In this document: piece after piece, positions 1 through 7,023 of the stretch
Layout: each line of letters starts with the position of its first letter
How positions within the stretch are numbered: position 1 is the stretch's first letter
Origin: SZAS-79 sp031376265
GTDB lineage: Bacteria; Pseudomonadota; Gammaproteobacteria; Burkholderiales; SG8-39
Length of the DNA stretch: 17,913 nucleotides
Direction: 5' to 3'
Assembly: GCA_031376265.1 (NCBI GenBank)
Contig: JANMDK010000106.1
Span: 1 to 17,913, forward strand
Notes under the pieces: generated by a model
The model's database searches: none
Told to the model about the DNA's origin: nothing
Seen by the model: the letters and a program-made list of their open reading frames with translations, nothing else
Translations under genes and position numbers: made by a program

Positions 1-2075
1 GTCTTGCCTTTGACCACCGCTAGGTCGATCTCGCGCGTGCGGTAAGTGCCTTTGAGCTTGCGGAAAGTGAACTCGCTGATCAGCAGTTTCGCGCCATACA
101 TCTTGCACGCCGATTCGAGTCGCGCCGCAAGGTTCACGCCGTCGCCGATGATGGTGAAGTCCATGCGCTTCTGCGAGCCGATGTTGCCGGACACGACGCG
201 GTCGGTGTTCAGCCCGATGCCGATCTCGACCGGCAGCTTGCCCTCCGACGCGCGCTGCTGGTTCCAGTTGGCGAGCGTCGTCAGCATGGCGATTGCGGTT
301 CGCATGGCGCGGTCCGGATCATCCTCGTGCGGCACCGGGATGCCAAAGGCCGCCATCACGGCGTCGCCGATGAACTTGTCGAGCATGCCTTCCTCTTTCT
401 GCAGGCAGTCGACCATCAGCGTGAAGTATTCGTTGAGCAGCGCCACCGTTCCCTGCGGGCCGAGCTGCTCTGTCAGCGTGGTGAATCCCCGGATGTCGGA
501 GAACAGCACCGTCGCCTCGAGGTCCTGTCCGCCGAGCAGGTCCGTGCCTGCCGCCAACAGGCGATCCGCGATACCCGGATCCATGTAGCGGGACATGGTC
601 GACTTGAGCCGCTTCTCCGAGCTGATGTCCTCCAGCACGATCATCGAGCCGATGCGTTGCTGGTCCACATTGAGCAGCGGCTGCACCGTGAAGTTGACCG
701 AGAGCGTCGCGCCGCCGACCTGCAGCGGCGCATCGATGGCGATTTGCTGCTCTCCGGTTTCAGCCACGGCCTTGAGCTTGTCGACCACCCAGGCGTTGGC
801 GGGGCCGAAAAACTCGGACACCGAGGCATGGGTGATGTCCTTGGCCGTGGTCTGCAGAATGCGCAGCCCGGCAGCATTGCAGGTCGCGACCTTCTCTTGC
901 GCGTCGAGGGTGATGAGGCCGTTCGACATCGATTCGAGCATCGCCTCGTTGTAATTCTTCATCGCCTGCACGTCGGCGAAGAGCTTGGCGTTCTCCAGCG
1001 CGATCGACACTTGCGCGGTGAAGGCGCGCAGCCGTGCCTCGTCCTCGTTCGAGAAAGGCCCGCCGCGCTTGTTCAGCACCTGCGTCACGCCGATGGTCTT
1101 GCCGAGCTTGTTGACCACCGGCACGCAGAGGATCGAGCGCGTGAAGTAGTTGGTCTTCTTGTCGAACGCCGGGTTGAAGCGCAGGTCGGCGTAGGCGTAA
1201 GGGATGTTGATCGTCTTGCCTGACTGGAACACCGCGCCAGCAATCCCGAGGTGGTTCGGCAGCCGGATCTGCAGCGACTCGAGGCCCTGCCCGACTTCCG
1301 ACCAGAGTTCCTTGGTCTTTTCGTCGTTGAGGAACAGTGTGGAGCGCTCCGCATTCAGCATGCGCGTCGCCTCGCCCATGACCTTCTGCAGCAGCGACCC
1401 GAGCTTGATGTCGGAAGTCATCTCCGAGACGATATTGACGAACTCGAGCTCCTGCTTCCTCACCCGCTCGACTCGCTCGATCACCTGCGCACTCTGCAGC
1501 GCCACGGCGCCCTGCGCGGCCATCTGCTCCAGCAGCGCAAGGTCCGCCGCGGTGAACTTGCCCTTCTTCTTGTTGAGCAACTGGGCGACGCCGATCACGT
1601 GCCCTCTCGCGGTCTTGATCGGCACGCAGAGGATGTCCCGCGTCACGAACCCGGTGCGCTCGTCGATGCTGCGGTTGAAGCGGGGATCGGCATAGGCGTC
1701 GTGCACGATGGCGCCCTGTCCGGTAGTGAAAACGTGCCCGGCGACGCCCGTGGTGTTGAGGATCCTGATCTCGCGCCGGAATGCGCCCTGCGCGACGCGG
1801 GAATAGAGCTCGCTGGTTTCGGAATCGTTCAGGAACAGCGTGCCGCGCTCGGTGTTCAGCTCGCTCGTGGTCGCATCGAGCAGCGTGTTCAGCACCTCGT
1901 CCAGCGAGTCGGTCACCGACATCTTGCGCGAGACTTCGAGCAGCAGCTCGGCCTCGCGCAGCCGGCGCTTCTGGGAAATGGCCGTGTCGTTGCGCTTGGG
2001 AGAGGCGGCAGGCTTCTTCGACGCGGCCGCAGGGCGGCCGCGCGGCTTGTCTAGGGAGGCTGTGTTTTCGCTCAT
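1..2075 (-). CDS. GAF-GAF-PAS class III adenylate cyclase (C-terminus outside window)
   Basis: Makes cAMP from ATP, by family; probably a cytoplasmic sensor cyclase. 691 codons lie in the window and the frame is still open at the left edge. Visible order: basic, low-complexity N-terminus (1-40), GAF domain 1 (about 57-197), GAF domain 2 (about 226-364), PAS-like region (about 372-488), cyclase domain (about 512 onward). The two GAF domains resemble each other, each with an N-x-E-R-x-T-L-F-L-N motif and an ILCVP motif. Catalytic residues are complete: metal aspartates D527 (FSDIRGF) and D571 (FIGDAVMAAFG), adenine-selecting K567 and D639, transition-state N648 and R652. I therefore call it an adenylate rather than guanylate cyclase. 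The ATG overlaps the stop of the upstream coiled-coil gene (ATGA) and has no clear ribosome binding site of its own, so translation is probably coupled. No transmembrane segment is seen in the part present. GAF and PAS ligands cannot be told from sequence. Confidence 0.93.
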   Translation of the reverse strand, partial: MSENTASLDKPRGRPAAASKKPAASPKRNDTAISQKRRLREAELLLEVSRKMSVTDSLDEVLNTLLDATTSELNTERGTLFLNDSETSELYSRVAQGAFRREIRILNTTGVAGHVFTTGQGAIVHDAYADPRFNRSIDERTGFVTRDILCVPIKTARGHVIGVAQLLNKKKGKFTAADLALLEQMAAQGAVALQSAQVIERVERVRKQELEFVNIVSEMTSDIKLGSLLQKVMGEATRMLNAERSTLFLNDEKTKELWSEVGQGLESLQIRLPNHLGIAGAVFQSGKTINIPYAYADLRFNPAFDKKTNYFTRSILCVPVVNKLGKTIGVTQVLNKRGGPFSNEDEARLRAFTAQVSIALENAKLFADVQAMKNYNEAMLESMSNGLITLDAQEKVATCNAAGLRILQTTAKDITHASVSEFFGPANAWVVDKLKAVAETGEQQIAIDAPLQVGGATLSVNFTVQPLLNVDQQRIGSMIVLEDISSEKRLKSTMSRYMDPGIADRLLAAGTDLLGGQDLEATVLFSDIRGFTTLTEQLGPQGTVALLNEYFTLMVDCLQKEEGMLDKFIGDAVMAAFGIPVPHEDDPDRAMRTAIAMLTTLANWNQQRASEGKLPVEIGIGLNTDRVVSGNIGSQKRMDFTIIGDGVNLAARLESACKMYGAKLLISEFTFRKLKGTYRTREIDLAVVKGK

Positions 2076-2629
2076 TGCGTGGCGGTGTGGCGTTCCATGG
2101 TTTCGCGCATGGCCACGATGGACGCATGCAGCTGGGCGATCTCGTCCTGCGACGCTTGCCGCGCGACCTGCACGCTGGCCTCCGCGCTGACCCTTGTCAT
2201 TTCGAGTTGCTCGCGCAGCGCCGCCGCAGTGGCTTTCAGCTGCGTGATCTCGTTTACCGAAGCGGCCTGCGCGGCCTGCACGCGGCTTTCGGCGGAATGG
2301 CGGGCCATTTCAAGCTGCTCCCGCAAGGCTGCGGAGGTCGCCTTTAGCTGGCCGATTTCATTGGCGCCGGCAGCGTGCGCGGCCTGCACGTCCGAATCGC
2401 GCTTGATCGCCGCTTGCTCGAGCGCATCGCGCAGGCTGGCCGCGGTCGCCCTGAGCAGCTTGATCTCGTCCTGCCCTGCGGCAACCGCCTGCTGCACTTC
2501 CTGCTCGCGCCTCGCATGCGAGAGCTCGAGTTCTCCACGCAACGCGACTATTGCACGCTGCATGTCGCGCAATTCCTTCTGCGCGGCAAGCAGCAAATCC
2601 TCGGGCGATTGGTTCTCGGCGGCAGTCAT
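2072..2629 (-). CDS. Coiled-coil protein of four and a half 36-residue repeats
   Basis: 185 residues, apparently one long alpha helix or coiled coil. After an 18-residue head, the protein is a tandem array with a period of exactly 36 residues: 19-54, 55-90, 91-126, 127-162 and a partial unit 163-185. Units 3 and 4 share the core QLKATxAALREQLEM, followed by an Ala/Gln-rich stretch. There is no Cys, signal peptide or membrane segment. The stop codon overlaps the start of the GAF-cyclase gene (ATGA), so the two proteins are made together, and I infer that this one scaffolds or regulates the cyclase. I do not recognise a named family. The start is the only ATG in frame after an upstream stop at about 2681-2683. 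A five-codon mini-ORF ends across this start (separate entry). Confidence 0.8.
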   Translation of the reverse strand: MTAAENQSPEDLLLAAQKELRDMQRAIVALRGELELSHARREQEVQQAVAAGQDEIKLLRATAASLRDALEQAAIKRDSDVQAAHAAGANEIGQLKATSAALREQLEMARHSAESRVQAAQAASVNEITQLKATAAALREQLEMTRVSAEASVQVARQASQDEIAQLHASIVAMRETMERHTATQ

Positions 2630-2643
2630 TCGACTACGGTCAT
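2626..2643 (-). promoter_or_regulatory. Five-codon leader ORF overlapping the coiled-coil gene start
   Basis: On the minus strand a mini-ORF (ATG ACC GTA GTC GAA TGA, peptide MTVVE) ends so that its TGA overlaps the ATG of the 185-residue gene. The best Shine-Dalgarno stretch nearby (AGGGGGAA, about 2653-2660) sits 8-9 bases before the mini-ORF start but about 22 bases before the gene start. Ribosomes would therefore be expected to load on the mini-ORF and reinitiate. What is seen is the ORF and the spacing; the regulatory role is inferred. Confidence 0.4.
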
Positions 2644-2677
2644 TTTTCTGGTTCCCCCTGAGGTTCCATTCTAAGCG

Positions 2678-2698
2678 GTATCATTTCGCCCATGATAC
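2678..2698. promoter_or_regulatory. Inverted repeat spanning the thiS start codon
   Basis: Perfect 7-bp arms, GTATCAT and ATGATAC, with a 7-base spacer. The right arm begins at the thiS ATG itself. The left arm contains TATCAT, which could also serve as a -10 box. In that case the transcript would start almost at the ATG and be nearly leaderless. It could be an operator or an RNA hairpin hiding the start codon. The gap to the divergent gene is only 62 bases, and I see no TPP riboswitch in it. Confidence 0.4.
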
Positions 2699-2895
2699 AA
2701 GTCACCGTCAATGGCGCGGCGCACCGTTTCGACGAAAGCGTCGACGTCGCCCGCCTGATCGAGCAACTGCAGCTCGCCGGCCGCAAGGTCGCGGTCGAGC
2801 GAAACGGCGAGATCGTGCCCCGCAGCGCCCACCGCGCCACGCTGCTTGCCAACGGCGACCGCGTCGAGATCGTCGTCGCCGTCGGCGGAGGCTGA
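2692..2895 (+). CDS. thiS: Thiamine biosynthesis sulfur carrier protein ThiS
   Basis: 67-residue ubiquitin-fold protein that carries sulfur as a C-terminal thiocarboxylate and gives it to ThiG for thiazole formation. It begins MIQVTVNG, has the family's VAVERNGEIVPR-type central strand, and ends in the required Gly-Gly (here VGGG, in place before the stop). Length is normal for ThiS (about 65-70). It is followed one base later by thiG, whose ribosome binding region lies inside its last codons. The ATG lies in an inverted repeat. Function and partner are well established for the family. Confidence 0.95.
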   Translation: MIQVTVNGAAHRFDESVDVARLIEQLQLAGRKVAVERNGEIVPRSAHRATLLANGDRVEIVVAVGGG

Positions 2896-2896
2896 G

Positions 2897-3703
2897 ATGG
2901 AAGACCAGCTCTTCATTGCCGGCAAGCCGTATTCGTCGCGCCTCCTCGTCGGCACCGGCAAGTACAAGGACTTCAAAGAGACGCGCGCCGCCATCGATGC
3001 GTCCGGCGCGCAGATCGTCACCGTCGCGATCCGCCGCACCAACATCGGACAGAATCCCGGCGAGCCCAGCCTGCTCGATTCGCTGCCGCCTTCGCAATTC
3101 ACGCTCCTGCCGAACACGGCTGGCTGTTACACCGCGGCCGACGCGGTGCGGACGCTTCGCCTCGCGCGCGAGCTCCTCGACGGCCACGACCTCGTCAAGC
3201 TCGAGGTCCTGGGCGACCCGCAATCGCTCTACCAGAACATGCCCGAGACGCTCGACGCCGCAAAGACGCTCGTCGCGGAAGGATTCAAGGTCATGGTGTA
3301 CTGCTCCGACGACCCGATCCAGGCGAAGATGCTCGAAGAGCTCGGCTGTGTGGCGGTCATGCCGCTCGCGTCGCTCATCGGTTCCGGCATGGGCATCCTC
3401 AACCCGTGGAACCTCCAGCTCGTGATCGACCGCGCCAAGGTGCCGGTGCTGGTCGATGCGGGCGTCGGGACGGCATCGGATGCAGCGATTGCCATGGAAC
3501 TGGGATGCGACGGGGTGCTGATGAATACCGCAATCGCCGCAGCGCGCGATCCGGTAGGCATGGCGCGCGCGATGAAAAAAGGCGTCGAAGCCGGTCGCGA
3601 AGCTTTCCTCGCGGGTCGCATGCCGAAGAAGCTCTATTCGGCCTCCCCCTCGTCGCCGACCGGCGGAATGATCGGCGGGACCGCCCAGGTCAAAACGGCC
3701 TAG
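2897..3703 (+). CDS. thiG: Thiazole synthase ThiG
   Basis: Condenses 1-deoxy-D-xylulose 5-phosphate, dehydroglycine and ThiS-bound sulfur into the thiazole phosphate of thiamine; a cytoplasmic TIM barrel. 268 residues, close to the family norm. The Schiff-base lysine is K101 in LVKLEVLGD. Also present are the SRLLVGTGKY N-terminal strand, NTAGCYTAADAV, the GSGMGILN loop and the phosphate-binding segment VDAGVGTASDAA. I chose the ATG at 2897, one base after the thiS stop, because the family begins just before this strand; the GGCGGAGG of the thiS 3' end serves as ribosome binding site. Earlier in-frame starts lie inside thiS and would add non-homologous residues. The glycine oxidase or ThiH that supplies dehydroglycine is not in the window. 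Confidence 0.96.
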   Translation: MEDQLFIAGKPYSSRLLVGTGKYKDFKETRAAIDASGAQIVTVAIRRTNIGQNPGEPSLLDSLPPSQFTLLPNTAGCYTAADAVRTLRLARELLDGHDLVKLEVLGDPQSLYQNMPETLDAAKTLVAEGFKVMVYCSDDPIQAKMLEELGCVAVMPLASLIGSGMGILNPWNLQLVIDRAKVPVLVDAGVGTASDAAIAMELGCDGVLMNTAIAAARDPVGMARAMKKGVEAGREAFLAGRMPKKLYSASPSSPTGGMIGGTAQVKTA

Positions 3704-3710
3704 GCCTCCC

Positions 3711-4394
3711 ATGGAGGAGGCGCCGCGCAGGACGGTCAAAAGCTACGTCCTGCGCCAGGGCCGGGTCTCGAACGCACAGCAACGTGCCTGGGACACGCTC
3801 TATCCCCGATTCGGGATCCCGTTTTCCGCCCAGCCTCTGGATGCGAAGGCGATTTTCGGCCGCGCCGCGCCCCTCATCGTCGAGATCGGCTCGGGCATGG
3901 GCGAGACGAGCGTCACGATCGCGAAGGCGCATCCCGAAAACGACTACATCGCGATCGAAGTCCACCTGCCCGGGGTCGGCAGCCTGCTCAAGTCGATCGA
4001 CGAGGAAGGCCTGCCCAACCTGCGGGTGATCCGGCACGACGCCGTCGACGTGCTCGAAAAAATGATTCCCGACGGCTCGCTTGCCGGGCTGCACGTTTTC
4101 TTCCCGGACCCGTGGCCGAAGAAGCGGCACAACAAACGCCGGCTCATCCAGCCGCCGCTGGTGGCGCTGGCTGCCCGGAAACTCGGCCCCGGCGGCTACC
4201 TTCACACGGCGACCGACTGGGAACCGTATTCCGAGCACATGCTCGAGGTGCTTGGCGCAGAGCCGCTCCTGGAGAACACCGCCGAGGCGTACGCGGCCCG
4301 CCCGCCGTACCGGCCGGAGACCAAGTTCGAGACGCGCGGGCTCAAGCTCGGGCACGGCGTTCGCGACCTCGTGTTCCGGCGCAAAGCCGCCTGA
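3711..4394 (+). CDS. trmB: tRNA (guanine-46-N7)-methyltransferase TrmB
   Basis: SAM-dependent enzyme that puts the m7G46 in the variable loop of tRNAs. 227 residues. The SAM-binding motif VEIGSGMGE (about 57-65), the acidic AIEVH strand end (about 81-85) and the TrmB signature FPDPWPKKRHNKRRL (131-145) are all visible, and the C-terminus has the TKFE-type motif near residue 206. It starts seven bases after thiG and is probably cotranscribed with it; thiG-trmB adjacency is common in betaproteobacteria. No good ribosome binding site precedes the ATG, so coupling to thiG is likely. It converges on hemW, and the 86-base gap between them holds only a weak 5-bp hairpin at 4472-4489. Confidence 0.95.
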   Translation: MEEAPRRTVKSYVLRQGRVSNAQQRAWDTLYPRFGIPFSAQPLDAKAIFGRAAPLIVEIGSGMGETSVTIAKAHPENDYIAIEVHLPGVGSLLKSIDEEGLPNLRVIRHDAVDVLEKMIPDGSLAGLHVFFPDPWPKKRHNKRRLIQPPLVALAARKLGPGGYLHTATDWEPYSEHMLEVLGAEPLLENTAEAYAARPPYRPETKFETRGLKLGHGVRDLVFRRKAA

Positions 4395-4480
4395 TCCGAT
4401 CCGGAATGTACTGGTACCGACACACGAATTGGCCGGAGAGCCGCGCCCTGCTTTGCTCTAGTAAGACGATTCTGCCGAAA

Positions 4481-5668
4481 TCAGGGCAGGAAGAGCTCCA
4501 GCAGCTCGTTGAGGAAACGCTGTCCGCGCTGGGTCGGGCGGATGGTTTGCCAGTCCCGCTCGAGGAGGCCCAGCGCCTCGCCTTTGGCCAGCGCCGACTC
4601 GATCGCCGGAAGCTCGATGCCGGTGCGCTCATGAAACAGCGGGACCGGAAATCCGCCAACCAGCCGCAGCGCGTTCAGCATGAATTCGAACGGCAGCTCG
4701 TTTAACGCAACCACCTTGTGCTCGACGATCGAGCGGCCCTCGGGCGCCATCGCGAGGTATTCGCGCGGCTGCTTGGCGCGCGAATGGCGCTCGACGCGAT
4801 CGGGGAAACTGATCTTGCCGTGCGCGCCGGCACCAAGCCCGAGGTAGTCGCCGAACTGCCAATAATTGAGGTTGTGCCGGCAGCGCATCTCCGGCCGGGC
4901 GAACGCCGAGGTCTCGTAGTGCTGGAAGCCGGCCGAGGCCAGCATTGCCTCGGCGGCTTCCTGCATGGCCGCCGCCGCATCATGCTCCGGCAACTTCGGC
5001 GGGTGGCTGTAGAACGCCGTGTTCGGCTCCAGGGTGAGCTGGTACGCCGAAAAATGCGTCGTGCCCCAGCGGATGCCCTCCTCGATGTCGGCCTGCGCTT
5101 CGTCCGCGGTTTGGCCGGGCAGCCCGTACATGAGGTCGAGGTTGAGGTTGTCGAAGCTCGCCTTGGCGATCTCGATCGCGCGGCGCGCCTCGTCCGCGCT
5201 GTGGATGCGGCCAAGCGCCTTGAGGTGCGCATCGTTGAAGCTCTGGATGCCGATCGACAGCCGGTTGACGCCGCAGGCGCGGTAGTCGCGGAACTTCTGC
5301 GCCTCGAACGTGCCCGGGTTCGCCTCGAGCGTGATCTCGGCATCGGCCGCCAGCGGCAGGCGCGCGCGGAATTCAGACAGCAGGCGATCGATCGAGCGTG
5401 CCGAGAAGAGGCTCGGCGTGCCGCCCCCGAAGAAGATGCTGTACACGCGCCGGCCCCAGATCCACGGCAGCGCTTGCTCGAGGTCTGCGATCAGCGCGGT
5501 GCAGTACGCGTCCTCGGGCAGGTCGCCTTTCTTTTCGTGCGAGTTGAAATCGCAGTACGGGCATTTGCGCACGCACCACGGCATGTGCACGTAGAGCGAC
5601 AGCGGGGGCAGCGCTTCTAGCCGGATCGAGCCCGGCCGCGTGAGCGACACCGGCGTGGCGACAGGCAT
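4481..5668 (-). CDS. hemW: HemW-type radical SAM heme chaperone (coproporphyrinogen III oxidase-like)
   Basis: 395 residues. The radical SAM cluster motif is C32-x3-C36-x2-C39 followed by D-F, in the order expected for HemW. The FFGGGTPS SAM-binding motif and the HemW-like C-terminal domain with ELPFEFMLNALRL are also present. HemW proteins bind heme and pass it to targets. They were long annotated as oxygen-independent coproporphyrinogen oxidase, but the true HemN has a different N-terminus. Last gene of the kinase-to-hemW operon. Its ATG shares one base with the rdgB stop (TGATG), with a good ribosome binding site (AGGAAGAGG) inside rdgB. Confidence 0.93.
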   Translation of the reverse strand: MPVATPVSLTRPGSIRLEALPPLSLYVHMPWCVRKCPYCDFNSHEKKGDLPEDAYCTALIADLEQALPWIWGRRVYSIFFGGGTPSLFSARSIDRLLSEFRARLPLAADAEITLEANPGTFEAQKFRDYRACGVNRLSIGIQSFNDAHLKALGRIHSADEARRAIEIAKASFDNLNLDLMYGLPGQTADEAQADIEEGIRWGTTHFSAYQLTLEPNTAFYSHPPKLPEHDAAAAMQEAAEAMLASAGFQHYETSAFARPEMRCRHNLNYWQFGDYLGLGAGAHGKISFPDRVERHSRAKQPREYLAMAPEGRSIVEHKVVALNELPFEFMLNALRLVGGFPVPLFHERTGIELPAIESALAKGEALGLLERDWQTIRPTQRGQRFLNELLELFLP

Positions 5669-6273
5669 CAGCCCTCTTCCTGCAGCCGCTGCACCAGCCG
5701 CTGAAGCGCGATGCCGCGATGGCTCATGCGGTTCTTCTCGGCCGCTCCGAGCTCGGCCGCGGTCTTGTCGAGCCCCGGCAGCAGGAACAGCGGGTCGTAG
5801 CCGAACCCATTGCTGCCGCGCGGCTTGTCGGTGATCACGCCGCGCCAGTTGCCTTCGGCGACCAGCGGCTGCGGGTCCGAAGCATGGCGCACGAGCACCA
5901 TGACGCAGGCGTAGTGGGCCGACTTGATGGACTCGCGAGACAAGGCGTCGAGAAGCTTCGCGTTGTTGCGCGCATCCCTTTCCTCCCGCTTGCCGTGCGT
6001 GCCGGCGAAGCAGGCGGAATTCACGCCCGGCTCGCCGCCAAGCGCATCGACGCAGATGCCGGAATCGTCCGCGAGCGCCGGCAATCCACTCGCGCCGCTT
6101 GCGTGGCGGGCCTTGGCCAGGGCGTTCTCGAGGAAAGTGAAATGCGGCTCATCCCCTTCCGCAATCCCGAGCTCGCCCTGCGAGACGACTTCGATAGCCA
6201 ACGGTGCTAGCAGCGCGCGGATCTCGCCAAGCTTTCCGGGATTCCCGCTCGCCAGGACGAGCTTCTTCAGCAC
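5668..6273 (-). CDS. rdgB: RdgB/HAM1 non-canonical purine NTP pyrophosphatase
   Basis: Hydrolyses ITP, dITP and XTP to monophosphates, keeping deaminated purines out of DNA and RNA. Motifs: LVLASGNPGKLGEI near the N-terminus, ADDSGICVDALGGEPGVNSA, SNGFGYDPLF and a C-terminal KNRMSHRG. I start it at the GTG at 6273, giving 201 residues, because the family begins directly before LVLASGN and GAGG lies five bases upstream. A GTG at 6297 would add eight residues encoded by the 13-bp tandem repeat. Its stop overlaps the hemW start. Neighbours rph and hemW fit a housekeeping operon. Confidence 0.94.
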   Translation of the reverse strand: MLKKLVLASGNPGKLGEIRALLAPLAIEVVSQGELGIAEGDEPHFTFLENALAKARHASGASGLPALADDSGICVDALGGEPGVNSACFAGTHGKREERDARNNAKLLDALSRESIKSAHYACVMVLVRHASDPQPLVAEGNWRGVITDKPRGSNGFGYDPLFLLPGLDKTAAELGAAEKNRMSHRGIALQRLVQRLQEEG

Positions 6274-6312
6274 CCCCGCCTCACAGACCCGCCTCACAGC
6301 CCCGCATCACAG
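6274..6312. repeat. Three tandem copies of a 13-bp repeat between rph and rdgB
   Basis: Units 6274-6286, 6287-6299 and 6300-6312 read CCCCGCCTCACAG, ACCCGCCTCACAG and CCCCGCATCACAG on the plus strand. They cover the rph stop and the whole rph-rdgB spacer. Read on the transcribed strand each unit carries GAGGCGGG or a close variant, so each could act as a ribosome binding site. Because 13 is not a multiple of three, a change in copy number would shift frames and spacing. Confidence 0.8.
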
Positions 6313-7023
6313 CCCCAACGCGTGCTTCTGCGCAATGACCAACTCGCGGATGCCCTTGTCGGCAAGGACGAGCAGCTCGTCTAGTTCCTTGCGCGAGAAT
6401 GCAGCGCCTTCCGCTGTGCCCTGCACCTCGACGAACCCGCCGCCACCGGTCATGACGACGTTCATGTCGGTGTCGCACGAGGAGTCCTCCGCGTAATCGA
6501 GGTCGAGCACCGGCACGCCTTCGAAAACGCCAACCGAAACGGCAGCGACGAATTCCTTCACCGGCAGCTGGTCGATCGTCCCGCGCGCCTGCAGCCACCG
6601 GAGCGCGTCGTACACCGCCACGAACGCGCCTGTAATCGAAGCCGTGCGCGTGCCGCCGTCGGCCTGCAGGACATCGCAATCGATCTGGATCGTGCGCTCG
6701 CCCAGTTTGGCGAGGTCGACCACGGCGCGCATCGAGCGGCCGATGAGCCGCTGGATCTCCTGCGAGCGTCCGGACTGCTTGCCGCGCGCCGCCTCCCGGT
6801 CGCCGCGCGTATTGGTCGCCCGCGGCAGCATGCCGTACTCGGCGGTGAGCCATCCTTGTCCGCGGCCCTTGAGGAAAGCCGGCACCTTCGCGTCCACGCT
6901 CGCGGTGCAGATCACCTTGGTGTCGCCGAAGCACACCAGCACCGAGCCTTCGGCATGCTTGGTGTAGTTTCGCTCGATCGAAACGGCGCGTAGCTGGTCG
7001 GGTCTGCGTTTGCTGGGTCTCAT
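6307..7023 (-). CDS. rph: Ribonuclease PH
   Basis: Phosphorolytic 3'-5' exoribonuclease that trims tRNA 3' ends, releasing nucleoside diphosphates; acts as a ring of dimers. 238 residues, the normal length. Visible: RNYTKHAEGSVLVCFGDTKV at the N-terminus, the TNTRGDREAARGKQSGRSQE segment, the phosphate-site region around CDVLQADGGTRTASITGA, and AEDSSCDTDMNVVMT near the C-terminus. I start it at the ATG at 7023, which overlaps the stop of the phosphatase gene (ATGA). Homology begins there, although the frame stays open farther upstream. The run of seven A residues before the TG of this ATG is treated as a separate finding. Confidence 0.95.
   Translation of the reverse strand: MRPSKRRPDQLRAVSIERNYTKHAEGSVLVCFGDTKVICTASVDAKVPAFLKGRGQGWLTAEYGMLPRATNTRGDREAARGKQSGRSQEIQRLIGRSMRAVVDLAKLGERTIQIDCDVLQADGGTRTASITGAFVAVYDALRWLQARGTIDQLPVKEFVAAVSVGVFEGVPVLDLDYAEDSSCDTDMNVVMTGGGGFVEVQGTAEGAAFSRKELDELLVLADKGIRELVIAQKHALGL

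Noticed and set aside
2630..2691. TPP riboswitch before thiS
   Set aside because: The gap is only 62 bases and shows none of the conserved THI-box segments.
2079..3425. 448-codon plus-strand frame across the coiled-coil gene, thiS and thiG
   Set aside because: It crosses three well-supported genes and shows Ser/Arg/Ala-rich shadow composition.
4395..4480. Bidirectional terminator between trmB and hemW
   Set aside because: Only a 5-bp stem at 4472-4489 partly inside hemW and no T-run.
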